The notes beneath the pieces were generated by a model that made no database searches, was not told the DNA's origin, and saw nothing but the letters and a program-made list of their open reading frames with translations. From NCBI GenBank assembly GCA_036504075.1, contig DASXVX010000055.1, forward strand, positions 186,001 to 250,000: a DNA stretch of 64,000 nucleotides. Direction: 5' to 3'. This DNA comes from DASXVX01 sp036504075. GTDB taxonomy: Bacteria > Bacillota > Sulfobacillia > Symbiobacteriales > Symbiobacteriaceae. Every line of letters begins with the position of its first letter. The stretch's first letter is position 1. This document shows positions 8,089-16,466 of the stretch, piece after piece. Made by a program: the position numbers and the translations under genes.

Positions 8089-8551
8089 ACCGGTCGACCG
8101 GGTCATCCGAGCGTTCATAAAACGCAGGGATACCGCGGTCGTCGGCGATCTCGTCAAGCTCACCAGAACTGCTTGCACCACCGAGAAAACTGGCATGCCA
8201 GGTGCGCCACCGTGCCTGGAGAAAGAGCCTGACGGTGCTCAGGTCGAAGTTTTCCCACTCGCTACGTGCCACCCGTTCTTCGTTCGCTCTTTGGACCAGG
8301 CTCGTCCGTCCATCTTTCAAATCATGTCTCGGAAGCTATACGTGTATGCCGCTTACCGCTTTGACCAGCCGGCTGGGCTGAGTCACGGACCCTACGGCAT
8401 CACCTTCGCCTCCAGCCTGACGGACGACAAAGCCTCGACAATTTATCTCGATCATGACGGCGCGGTTGTGGAGGCATGGCTTGGTTGTGGTACGGCGGAG
8501 TCAATCGTCCCGAAGGACGGCGTGACCTTCCTGCTGCCGCCGAAGAAGTAG
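8072..8551 (+). pseudogene. second copy of the C-terminal domain of 6949-8088, separated by a frameshift
   Basis: This frame encodes NEPVDRVIRAFIKRRDTAVV through KDGVTFLLPPKK. It parallels the domain at the end of 6949-8088: CTTE near the start, EVFPxxxC, LYVYAAYR against LWVYAIYR, and ending xFLLPPK against DFVLPPK. It has no signal peptide and its only possible local start, GTG 8072, has no ribosome binding site. I take it as the downstream half of one gene broken by an indel in the C-rich tract 8047-8069. A sequencing error in the homopolymer is equally possible. It could be translated separately only by coupling. Confidence 0.6.
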
Positions 8552-8561
8552 GCGCAGCCCA

Positions 8562-8581
8562 TCGCACGGTTAGCCGTGCGA
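8562..8581. terminator. hairpin between convergent genes
   Basis: TCGCACGG at 8562-8569 pairs perfectly with CCGTGCGA at 8574-8581 around a TTAG loop. The loop holds the stop codon of the minus-strand gene 8570-9832. It lacks a T-run, so termination efficiency is uncertain. Confidence 0.4.
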
Positions 8582-9832
8582 CATCATGCAGTCAGCCGGG
8601 TCGAGGTGGGGCGCCTCCGGCAAGTCGGCGGGCAGCGGCCGCCCGGCCCGGCGGAAGGCATCTTCGAGGACGGGGCGCGCAGCGATGTTCGACGAGTCGA
8701 ACAGATAGGGCCATGTGTCCGGAGTCGCCGCCTTCCGGAGGTACTGCCACACGGCTGCGAAACCGCCGGCCGCGTCCGCCTGCTCGTAGGCCTCCCGGAA
8801 GACCCGGGCCAAATCGCCCAGCGGGTACGGCTCCGCAGCGCCGCGTTCGAGGGCAGCCAGCGCCTCTGCCCGGCGGCCCAGCAAGGCGTCGATCTGCGCG
8901 ACCCGCCAGCGGCTGAACGGAACCCACGCGGCCGCATCCATCGTGTCCGCCGGGTAGCGCTCTACCTCCAGGTAAGCCCGCCGGGCGTCATCGTACCGAC
9001 CGGCGTACAACAGCCGCTCGGCCACGTCAATCTGGTGCAGTTGGGTCGTGACCGGCTCCCAGGTCCGGTCGGTCAACCCGTAGGCGCCCGCGCCCGGGCG
9101 CCAACGAAAGACCTCGGTGAGCTGACGGTGCGGACTCAGCTTGTGCTGGAACGGACCCATTGGTCGGCACTGGATGGAGACAAAGCCCGCTCCTGCCTCC
9201 CAGCGGTTGCGGCCGCGCCAACTGATGACCGACGCCGTGAAGAGCGTGGCAAAGTCGCCATCTCGCCACTGCCAGATGTATGGCACCTCCATGGTGCCAC
9301 TGCCGCCCCACATGATGCGGGACGCCACCACCTCCGGGCGGCCGTCGCCGTTGATGTCGCCCACCTGGTCGATACGGCTTCCCTCCATCGGGCCCCAACT
9401 GCTGACGCTGCCCGGCGGGAGGAGCACGGGCTGGTCGGGAGCGGCGTGCCGGTAGACCATCATGGGCAGACCACACCGAGCCCATGTGATCAGCAGGTCG
9501 GCGAAACCGTCGCCGTCGGCGTCTGCCTGCCCCACAGCGACGGAGTCCGGCCCCAGCCAGTCCGAGAGCTGACTCTGAATGGCAGCCGGGGTCCCGGCCT
9601 TCTGCACCACGGCGCTGACCTCGCGTACCGCCTGCTGCTGAAACTCCGGGGCGAGCTGTCCCCTGGGGCGGCACAGTTCCATGACGGCGTTGGTGTGCCA
9701 TTCAGGGGTGGGGACGCTGCTCACGACCTGATCCGGCGGGGGCGGGGCAGGAGCCGATTGGGGCGGCGCCTGCCGGCATCCCGCCGGTGTTGCCGCGATG
9801 ACCACCAGTACGAGCCACGCACAGCGGCGCAC
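8570..9832 (-). CDS. FG-GAP/VCBS-repeat lipoprotein
   Basis: GTG at 9832 is preferred over the in-frame GTG at 9841, because GGAGG stands 8 bases upstream of it. The product is about 420 residues. The N-terminus has Arg, a hydrophobic stretch and lipobox ATPAGC, so it is probably lipid-anchored outside the cell. Two calcium-binding FG-GAP-like loops, DADGDGFADLL (about residue 105) and DINGDGRPEVV (about 160), indicate a beta-propeller-like middle. The C-terminal 150 residues are helical with a TPR-like stretch (AERLLYAGRYDDARRAYLEVE). Ligand and role are unknown. It follows the Ycf48-like lipoprotein gene on the same strand after 53 bases with a hairpin between. Confidence 0.7.
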   Translation of the reverse strand: MRRCAWLVLVVIAATPAGCRQAPPQSAPAPPPPDQVVSSVPTPEWHTNAVMELCRPRGQLAPEFQQQAVREVSAVVQKAGTPAAIQSQLSDWLGPDSVAVGQADADGDGFADLLITWARCGLPMMVYRHAAPDQPVLLPPGSVSSWGPMEGSRIDQVGDINGDGRPEVVASRIMWGGSGTMEVPYIWQWRDGDFATLFTASVISWRGRNRWEAGAGFVSIQCRPMGPFQHKLSPHRQLTEVFRWRPGAGAYGLTDRTWEPVTTQLHQIDVAERLLYAGRYDDARRAYLEVERYPADTMDAAAWVPFSRWRVAQIDALLGRRAEALAALERGAAEPYPLGDLARVFREAYEQADAAGGFAAVWQYLRKAATPDTWPYLFDSSNIAARPVLEDAFRRAGRPLPADLPEAPHLDPADCMMSHG

Positions 9833-9862
9833 GCTAACCACCTCCAGGTGATGTCAGCCTGA

Positions 9863-9884
9863 GGAGCCGGGAAATCCCGGCTCC
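9863..9884. terminator. GC-rich hairpin between two lipoprotein genes
   Basis: GGAGCCGGGA at 9863-9872 pairs with TCCCGGCTCC at 9875-9884. It sits 2 bases past the stop of the upstream minus-strand gene and before the ribosome binding site of the next. There is no T-run, so it may attenuate read-through or protect a processed mRNA end rather than stop transcription. Confidence 0.4.
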
Positions 9885-9885
9885 C

Positions 9886-11688
9886 CTACCTTTGATAGTA
9901 GTGCCACGTGCGCCCGCCATCGTGGCTGACCATGCCGTAGCGGATGCCCCCGCTGTCGACACAGATGGACGAGAGCCCGCACCGGTGGACAGGCCACGGC
10001 TGGTTGTCATCGCCCGAGTCATAACGCGTCCACGTCTTGCCGCCATCGCCGGAGGCGAGTGTGAGCAGCACGGGCGTGTACTGGTCGTCTACAATGCTGG
10101 CCCACACCCGGCCGTCCGGCCCCACTGTCACCCCCTGGGCCTTCCAGTGCTCCGGCAGCGGGATGGTCTGCCAGCTCTTTCCCCCGTCAGCCGTGGCGTA
10201 TAGCTGGAAGTTCCGGGAGAGCCAGCCCGTATCTGCCGAAGCGAAGAAGAAGCCGTGCCCGCCGAACTGGTCATATGGGACGGCAACGGGGGTAAAGGAG
10301 GCACCTCCGTCTCTGGTCATCAGCAGGCGGTTGGCGCCATCCCAGAGAATGGCCGTCTCTTCGTCCAGCCCCTGGACGGACTGGAAGGGCTCCAGATCGT
10401 CGGCAGAGGCCACGCACTTCCAGGTTGCGCCTCCGTCCGTCGAGCGGTACAGATGGCGCTCCTTCTCCGTCCCCATCAGCGCCCAGGCGTGCTCCCGGCT
10501 GGTGTAGGAAAGTGAGCCGAGCGGGGCGGGCAGTTTGCTCAACAGCCGCCAGGATTCGCCTGCGTCGTCCGAGCGATAGAGACCGCCGTCCAGTTCGCCG
10601 ATGTATGTCCGGGCGTCCAGGTAGAACCGCTGCAGCGGCTGGCGGCGGGGGTAGACCTGCGCCCAGGTTTTCCCGCCGTCCCGTGTCATGGTGAGGACCC
10701 AGGGGGCGGCCTGCAGGTTGTCCAAACCGTATCGGTACCCCACCTGCGGGGTGATGAAGCGGCCCCGGCTGCTCCGCAGCGACGGTCCGGCCGCATCCCG
10801 CCAGGTGTGCCCCCCGTCTTCGGTGGCCATGAAACTGCCATAGCGGGCGCCGGTGTACCATCCGTGGCGCTCATCGACAAAGAAGAGGTCGCCCACGTAG
10901 TCGCCGATGCTCAGGCCGCCGGGCCACTCCTTGCCTTTCGCCAGCTCACCGTTCTTGCCGACCAGCGCCTCTCCCCGCAGGGTCCAGGTCAGGCCGCCAT
11001 CCTCGGTCCGGTAGAGCCGCTTGGACATGGCGCCCATGCCCTCCTCGAAGCCGCAGAGCAGCCAGCCGGCAGTCGGGCTGACGAAGCTGAAGGGGCGGCG
11101 GCTGTCATTCGGGCACGCGTCCGGCAGCTTCGCCCAGGTTTTGCCCCCGTCCTGCGTGCGGTAGAGGGTGTCCGGCTTCCAGCCGGAGGACCAGCCGTGC
11201 CGCTCGTCCAGAAAGAAGGCGCCGGGGTTGGGCCAGCCGGTCGTGTCGACGGGCGCCCATGTCTCGCCGCCATCCGTGGTCCGGAAGAAGCGCTGCTGCA
11301 GGGTGGCATGGCCCACCTGGGGTGTGGCGAACGACATGGACTCAAAGGGCTGAGGCAGCGCCGCCGGGCGCCATGTCTCGCCGCCGTCCGTGGTAGCCAG
11401 GGCCTGCCCTTCCAGGAGAATCCAGCCGCGCTCCGTCGTGGCGAAAGCGACGTCACTGATCAAGAGCAACGCCGGCCCAGGTGGCACGCTCGCCTTCACC
11501 GTACCGCTGATCGTGCTCTGCCCCGCCTTGGACTGGACCGCGGGCGGAACCACGGGCACCTCCTTTGGCGCAGGAGCCGGCTGCCCGGTGGTCGGAGCAG
11601 GCTTCTGCGGCGGCGGGGACGGCGGTGAAGCGCAGGCTGCCAGCAGGACCGCTGCCAGGACGACAACCAGGGATCGTTTCAGGCGCAT
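9886..11688 (-). CDS. Ycf48-like beta-propeller lipoprotein
   Basis: ATG at 11688 follows GAAGGGGGGA. The 600-residue product starts with a lipoprotein signal (LLAACASPP) and a Pro-rich linker of about 50 residues. A repeated unit of about 45-60 residues follows, with the signature DGGxTW or DGGKSW at least ten times. This BNR/Asp-box-like pattern is that of the Ycf48 (HCF136) seven-bladed propeller and related exo-sialidase folds. In non-photosynthetic bacteria these proteins are surface lipoproteins of unknown role, so no photosystem function is implied. A second, shorter paralogue lies at 28102-29817. Upstream 11689-11955 shows no gene. Confidence 0.8.
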   Translation of the reverse strand: MRLKRSLVVVLAAVLLAACASPPSPPPQKPAPTTGQPAPAPKEVPVVPPAVQSKAGQSTISGTVKASVPPGPALLLISDVAFATTERGWILLEGQALATTDGGETWRPAALPQPFESMSFATPQVGHATLQQRFFRTTDGGETWAPVDTTGWPNPGAFFLDERHGWSSGWKPDTLYRTQDGGKTWAKLPDACPNDSRRPFSFVSPTAGWLLCGFEEGMGAMSKRLYRTEDGGLTWTLRGEALVGKNGELAKGKEWPGGLSIGDYVGDLFFVDERHGWYTGARYGSFMATEDGGHTWRDAAGPSLRSSRGRFITPQVGYRYGLDNLQAAPWVLTMTRDGGKTWAQVYPRRQPLQRFYLDARTYIGELDGGLYRSDDAGESWRLLSKLPAPLGSLSYTSREHAWALMGTEKERHLYRSTDGGATWKCVASADDLEPFQSVQGLDEETAILWDGANRLLMTRDGGASFTPVAVPYDQFGGHGFFFASADTGWLSRNFQLYATADGGKSWQTIPLPEHWKAQGVTVGPDGRVWASIVDDQYTPVLLTLASGDGGKTWTRYDSGDDNQPWPVHRCGLSSICVDSGGIRYGMVSHDGGRTWHYYQR

Positions 11689-11955
11689 GGGGAATCCCCC
11701 CTTCAGGGTAGGTTCGCTCGATATGACGTCGCTTCTGCCCTGTCGGTTGCAGCCGATCCGTACTCAGTCAGACCATTGCAATGGTGTAACCTCAGCGTTC
11801 GAATCATGGTAAGCCACAGTCAATTGCTTCTTGGCGTCCGGTCTGACCGGCCGGGCGTACTGTGCAAGGAGTATTCCGCGAATGAACGCTTCGGCGCCCT
11901 TCATGTCAGTTGATGACTGCGCCCTTCGTGCAAGTCCGCAGCCTGTGGAATCATG

Positions 11956-12264
11956 TTACTCCGGACCGGCTGCATGATCCCACTTCTTACGGTTCAATTC
12001 ATCCTTCAAGCGGAAGCACTGCGTCAAATCGATGTCATACACGTTGGCCAACGATAGCGTGTAGTAGAGGACATCGTACAGTTCCTCTTCGATGGTTCCT
12101 TTGATGGTGTCGGAAGATGAGAGCCGCCGATCCTTGCGGACTACTTCGGCCAGTTCGCCCACCTCCTCGATCAGCTTGAGGAAATAGGCGTGCTTTAGTT
12201 CGGGTCGGAAATCTTTGGCTTTAAGATAGGCTTGCAGGTCTCGAAGTGTAATATTTTCGCTCAC
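11956..12264 (-). CDS. MazG-like nucleotide pyrophosphohydrolase family protein
   Basis: GTG at 12264 follows GGAAGGAG at 5 bases, giving 102 residues. The helices carry the MazG metal-binding pattern: EEVGELAEVV at about 34-43, and EEELYDVLYYTLSLANVYDID at about 61-81, matching ExxE...ExxxD. Family members hydrolyse NTPs or dNTPs to the monophosphate and pyrophosphate, cleaning the pool of aberrant nucleotides. The protein is about the size of single-domain MazG-like proteins. It is a lone gene with no operon partner. Confidence 0.8.
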   Translation of the reverse strand: MSENITLRDLQAYLKAKDFRPELKHAYFLKLIEEVGELAEVVRKDRRLSSSDTIKGTIEEELYDVLYYTLSLANVYDIDLTQCFRLKDELNRKKWDHAAGPE

Positions 12265-12300
12265 ACGTGAACTCCTTCCCGGTTCTGACGGTGGATACAA

Positions 12301-13152
12301 TGCCGACAGAAAGGTAACATATTATGCTGTTGCATAACAAGACCGGCGACAAATAATCCCGTCCGAGCGGAGACGAGAGAGGGCCGCATCCGGGCACCGC
12401 TCCGGCCCGATGCTGCACCCGTCGAGTTCAGCGCTCCTGCATTCTGTTGGCCCAGCCGAGGGGGGCGAAGAAGTTCCGGGGCTCAGGCAGTCAGGACCTC
12501 AACCGGGTTTCCTTGCCGTTCCGTCCGCCTTTGCATGAACGAGCCCGGCTATCGCGTGCAACAACGGATGGAGAAGGGTGTTTTCCCCTCTAAACCCCGC
12601 TTTTGACCCCAAAACCTGATTCGGAAAGACCATTCCGTCCGATTCCGCATGCCAGAGAGGGCCGCCAGCTTGCAAAACTGGACTATCAACCTCTATGACC
12701 CCAACATGGCGCTCCCGAATCCAAGCTTTCCTCCGCCCGAACAGACCAGAGGGACTGAACTCCGGGCTCCGTCGGTGCATGCCGGGCAGGTTGCACCGTC
12801 TTCCTCATTCGGCAGGGGCGTTTCACCGGCTGCGGCGCCGTTACGGAATGCAGACCAGCATAACGAAGCGTCGACGGAGAAACCCGTCTGCAGTACCGCC
12901 GGCAAGGCGTTGCTGAGTGCTTATGCACCCTGGTGAGCACAGGATCCTTTTCCCGTTGCCACACCCTGCCCCGGCACCCGCACTGGATCCGCACAGGTGG
13001 GTGGTCACGCTTCACCTGCCATTGACAGAAGACCACCTCCTGCGCGGGGAAGCCGGCTTCACCCCGGAGCGTACGCTCTCCCACTTTTCATGCGAACACA
13101 CGTCTGGTATCATACAACTGTTCGCATCGATGCCGAAAAGGAGCATGTACAT
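12301..13152. other. 850-bp region without a supported gene
   Basis: Several short open frames exist on both strands, but none has a good ribosome binding site, a recognisable motif or natural residue composition. No tRNA, terminator or repeat stands out. It separates the MazG-like gene from the hydrolase gene. Confidence 0.5.
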
Positions 13153-13962
13153 ATGGAGCACGGCATGATTCAGACCGGCGACCTTCAGCTCGCGTACGTC
13201 GACTTCGGTGGCAATGGCCCCAACGTGCTGGCCCTGCACGGCCTCTACGGCCGGGGCGCCCTGTGGGCAGGCCCCGCCGCCTGGCTCACCGCGCACTTCC
13301 GCGTGGTGGCGCTCGACCAGCGTGGCCACGGGCACAGCGACAAGCCCGACGACGCATACAGCCGAGACCACTACGTGAACGACGCCATCGCCACCATTGA
13401 GCAACTGCGGCTTGGCCCGGTCTACCTCCTCGGGCACTCCATGGGTGCGCTGAACGCGTGGGTGCTGGCGGCCCGGCGCCCCGACCTCGTGCGCGGCCTG
13501 GTGCTGGAAGACATGACCGCCGCAACCGCCAAGCCCGGCGACGGCAAGTGGGCGGGTCAGTGGCTGAATACGTGGCCGGTCCCCTTTCCGACAATGGCCG
13601 CCGTCCGCGCGTTCTTCGCGGCGTTACGCCCCGGGTTGGCCGATCACTTCATGGAGGTGATGGCGGAAGGGCCGGACGGCTATCGCCCGCTGTTCCAGCG
13701 GGAGCACATGGTCCAATCTGCCGCAGGCATCGACACGAAGGACTGGTGGGAAGAGCTTGACCAGGTCCAATGCCCCACCCTGGTCGTCAAGGGCGGCAAG
13801 AGCGAATTTCGGCGGGAAGACCTGCAGGAGATGGCCCGCCGCCTCCGCCACGGCGAGTACGCCGAAGTGGCCGGCGCCGGGCACACCGTCGCCTTTGACC
13901 AGCCCGAGGGCTACCGGGCGGTCGTTGAGCCGTTCCTCCTGAAACTGAAAGGGCAGGCCTGA
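13153..13962 (+). CDS. alpha/beta hydrolase
   Basis: ATG at 13153 follows AAAGGAG at 9 bases; 269 residues, typical for the family. Visible features are the oxyanion HG motif (ALHGLYGRG, about 25-33), the nucleophile elbow GHSMG (about 97-101) with Ser as nucleophile, and GAGHTVAFDQP near the C-terminus supplying the catalytic His. The likely Asp is in the TLVVKGGKSEF strand region, where the usual Asp is not obvious. These enzymes cleave esters, amides or C-C bonds; the substrate is unknown. It is convergent with leucyl-tRNA synthetase. Confidence 0.85.
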   Translation: MEHGMIQTGDLQLAYVDFGGNGPNVLALHGLYGRGALWAGPAAWLTAHFRVVALDQRGHGHSDKPDDAYSRDHYVNDAIATIEQLRLGPVYLLGHSMGALNAWVLAARRPDLVRGLVLEDMTAATAKPGDGKWAGQWLNTWPVPFPTMAAVRAFFAALRPGLADHFMEVMAEGPDGYRPLFQREHMVQSAAGIDTKDWWEELDQVQCPTLVVKGGKSEFRREDLQEMARRLRHGEYAEVAGAGHTVAFDQPEGYRAVVEPFLLKLKGQA

Positions 13963-13986
13963 TCTTTGACCGGGGGGGGATCGCGT

Positions 13987-15861
13987 CTACTCATACGAGA
14001 TGATGCGCCCGGGCACGTAAGCCCGGATCTTCCGCCCGGCCACGGCGCCGGCCAGAGCCGAATCCGCCGCCACTGCCGCCTCAGCGTCGGCCCGGGCGGC
14101 CTCCGGCGGCAATGTCACGCAGCCCCGGACCTTCCCGCCTACCTGCACCGGGACGGCCACCGCCGCCTCGGCGGTCAGCGCCGGGTCGAATTCCGGCCAT
14201 GGCGCCCGGTGGATGGAGCCCTTTCGGCCCCACCGGTGCCAGATCTCCTCTGCCGCAAAGGGGGCGAAGGGGCTGATCAGGTGGACGATGGTGGCCACGC
14301 CCTCCCGCCAGGGCTGCTTCTCCACCTCGGAGGTGAACGCCATCAGCGCACTGATCGCGGTGTTGTAGCGGAACGACGCCATCGCCTCTGTCACCTGGCG
14401 AATGGTCCGGTGGCGCATCCGCTCGGCCGCCGCCGACGGGGCCTGCCCGCTCTGAGCCCCCGCCAACGCAAACAGCCGCCGCAGGAACCGGTGGCAGCCC
14501 TCTATGCCCGCCGTCGACCACTCCACCGTCTGGGCGGGGGGCGCCATGAACATCGACCACAGCCGCAGCGAGTCGGCGCCGTACTTTCGCACCACCTCAT
14601 CCTGCGTCACCACGTTCCCCTTCGACTTCGACATCTTCGCCCCGTTCAGGTAGACCATCCCCAGGGTGAACAGCCGCTTCACCGGCTCGGCGAACGGCAG
14701 GAAGCCCATCTGCTGCAGGGCCCGGGCGATGAACCGCACGTACATCAGGTGCAAAATGGCGTGCTCCGCTCCGCCCACGTAGATCTCCACTGGCAGCCAG
14801 CGGGCGACCGCCTCCGGGTCAAACGGCCGGCTCTGGTCCTGCGTCGAGACGTAGCGGTACAGGTACCAGGCGGAGTCGACGAAGGTGTCCATTGTTTCCA
14901 CGTCCCGCCGGGCCGGGCCGCCGCACCGGGGGCAAACGGTAAGGGCGAACTCGCGCACGGACGCCAGCGGCGGCTCGCCGCCCCGGGGCCTGAAGTCCAC
15001 CGCGGCCGGCAGCCGCACCGGCAGCTGCTCCTGGGGCACAGGCACGGTGCCGCAGGCGGGACAGGTCACCATCGGGATGGGGGCGCCCCAGTATCGCTGC
15101 CGGCTCACCAGCCAGTCCCGCAGGTGGTAGGTGCCGTCCGGGTGCTTGCCGATCCAGTGCCGTTGCTGCGCCTTCACGTGCTCCGGCCAGTCGGGCAGCG
15201 CCTCCAGCCCTGCCAGCAGGTCGTCGGCGAAGGCGGTGATCCGGAAGAACCACTGCGCCAGGTCGCGGGCGACCACCTTCGTGCCGCAGCGCTCGCACGT
15301 GCCGGTCTCCACCCCCGGCTCGGCCTGGGTAGGAGCGGGTCCGCCCACCACTTGCTCATTGGCCAGGGCAGTCTGGCAGGAGGGGCACCAGTTGACCGGC
15401 GCCTTCGCCTTGTAGGCCAGCCCATGCTGAACCAGCTGGATGAACAGCCACTGGGTCCAGCGGTAGTAGCCTTCGTCGCAGGCCGCCACCTCCCGGCTCC
15501 AGTCGTAACTCATGCCCACCTCTTTCAGCTGCTCGGTCATCTCGGCGATGTTGCGTCGCGTATGGGTCTCCGGGTGGATGCCCGTCAGAATCGCGGCGTT
15601 CTCTGCGGGCAGTCCGAAGGCGTCCCACCCGATCGGGTGCATCACGTCGTAGCCCCGGCGCCGCCAGTAGCGGGCCTGCACATCGCTGATGGTGTAGTTG
15701 CGCACATGGCCGACGTGCAGCTTGCCGGAGGGGTAGGGAAACATCGGCACGACCATGAAGGGGCGGGGGGCGTCGGTAGCGACCCGGTCGATGCCGGATT
15801 CCGCCCAGTGCCGGCGCCAGTGGGGCTCATAGCGGGCGAAGTCAAACTCGGTGTGCGTCAT
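13987..15861 (-). CDS. leuS: leucyl-tRNA synthetase lacking the CP1 editing domain
   Basis: ATG at 15861 follows GAGGAG. The enzyme charges tRNA-Leu. Class I signatures are intact: HVGH at 49-52 (for HIGH) and KMSKS at 409-413. Cys pairs at 159/162, 189/192, 267/270 and 310/313 look like zinc sites. The product is 624 residues, against about 800-860 for bacterial LeuRS. The missing part lies exactly where the CP1 editing domain should be: WIGK (236-239) is followed after ten residues by DWLVSRQRYWGAPIP. In normal LeuRS about 180-190 residues with the T-rich and D-editing motifs sit between them. Pre-transfer or trans editing would have to compensate, or this is a second copy. A T-box leader precedes it. 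Confidence 0.95.
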   Translation of the reverse strand: MTHTEFDFARYEPHWRRHWAESGIDRVATDAPRPFMVVPMFPYPSGKLHVGHVRNYTISDVQARYWRRRGYDVMHPIGWDAFGLPAENAAILTGIHPETHTRRNIAEMTEQLKEVGMSYDWSREVAACDEGYYRWTQWLFIQLVQHGLAYKAKAPVNWCPSCQTALANEQVVGGPAPTQAEPGVETGTCERCGTKVVARDLAQWFFRITAFADDLLAGLEALPDWPEHVKAQQRHWIGKHPDGTYHLRDWLVSRQRYWGAPIPMVTCPACGTVPVPQEQLPVRLPAAVDFRPRGGEPPLASVREFALTVCPRCGGPARRDVETMDTFVDSAWYLYRYVSTQDQSRPFDPEAVARWLPVEIYVGGAEHAILHLMYVRFIARALQQMGFLPFAEPVKRLFTLGMVYLNGAKMSKSKGNVVTQDEVVRKYGADSLRLWSMFMAPPAQTVEWSTAGIEGCHRFLRRLFALAGAQSGQAPSAAAERMRHRTIRQVTEAMASFRYNTAISALMAFTSEVEKQPWREGVATIVHLISPFAPFAAEEIWHRWGRKGSIHRAPWPEFDPALTAEAAVAVPVQVGGKVRGCVTLPPEAARADAEAAVAADSALAGAVAGRKIRAYVPGRIISYE

Positions 15862-15930
15862 GGTAACAGCTCCTCAGGTGGTATTTCCACGGACCACCAC
15901 CGAAAGCCAGGAGGGAAAGAGCCGTCAGAG

Positions 15931-16262
15931 CAAACAAAAGCGCGCTCGCCTCTTGCGCAAGAGGCGAGCGCGCTTTTCGCGCTCGCGGTACCACTCTTGT
16001 TCGGGCGCCGGGGACCGTATGCTTCCCCGGGGGTGCCCATCTCATTACGGTGCTGACACACCGCCAGTTTGATAACGGAGCTGGAACTCCGTCCTCGCAG
16101 CTTACTCCGATGCGCCGCCAGCGCTGGCCGGCCCGCACGTTCAGCCGGCCGCTCGGGGAGGAGGCACCTGGCGCTTTCCCGCTGCTTTACACCAGACAGC
16201 AGCTCTCTGAAGGGGGTTGCGCGAGGTGAACGAGTCCCGTCATCGCGTTATCCGTGGTTAAT
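15931..16262 (-). promoter_or_regulatory. T-box leader of leuS with terminator
   Basis: On the minus strand the conserved T-box core AGAGTGGTACCGCG lies at 15997-15984. It is followed by a very stable hairpin at 15978-15937 (AAAAGCGCGCTCGCCTC and its perfect complement) ending in TTTTGTTT, the intrinsic terminator. Upstream, the Stem-I-like region includes AGAGAGCTGC. Uncharged tRNA-Leu binding should favour the antiterminator and allow leuS expression. I could not fix the specifier codon by eye. Confidence 0.9.
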
Positions 16263-16267
16263 TCCGA

Positions 16268-16296
16268 ATTGTATACCCGTTGTGCTCACCTGTCAA
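16268..16296 (-). promoter_or_regulatory. sigma-A promoter of the T-box leader
   Basis: On the minus strand TTGACA (16296-16291) and TACAAT (16273-16268) are separated by 17 bases, an almost ideal vegetative promoter. The transcript would begin near 16261 and carry about 400 bases of leader before leuS. Confidence 0.75.
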
Positions 16297-16466
16297 TGGG
16301 CACGCCATGCAGCCGTTTGCAGCGCGAACTCCCCACGACTTCCTTCTGTGAGCGTTTTTGTTCTCCGCTTGGACTCCAAATCACCTGCCGCAAGAATGCA
16401 AATTGGTATGAATCATTAGTATTGCGCTAGAAGGTAAATTGGATTACGCTCTGAAGGAGAGGGGGA

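Noticed and set aside
12301..13152. Several short frames between the MazG-like and hydrolase genes
   Set aside because: No ribosome binding sites, no conserved motifs and odd residue composition in all of them.
13966..16056. Long plus-strand open frame opposite leuS
   Set aside because: It is antisense to a clear aminoacyl-tRNA synthetase, with Arg/Gly/His-rich residues and no motif, and arises from GC-skewed codon third positions.
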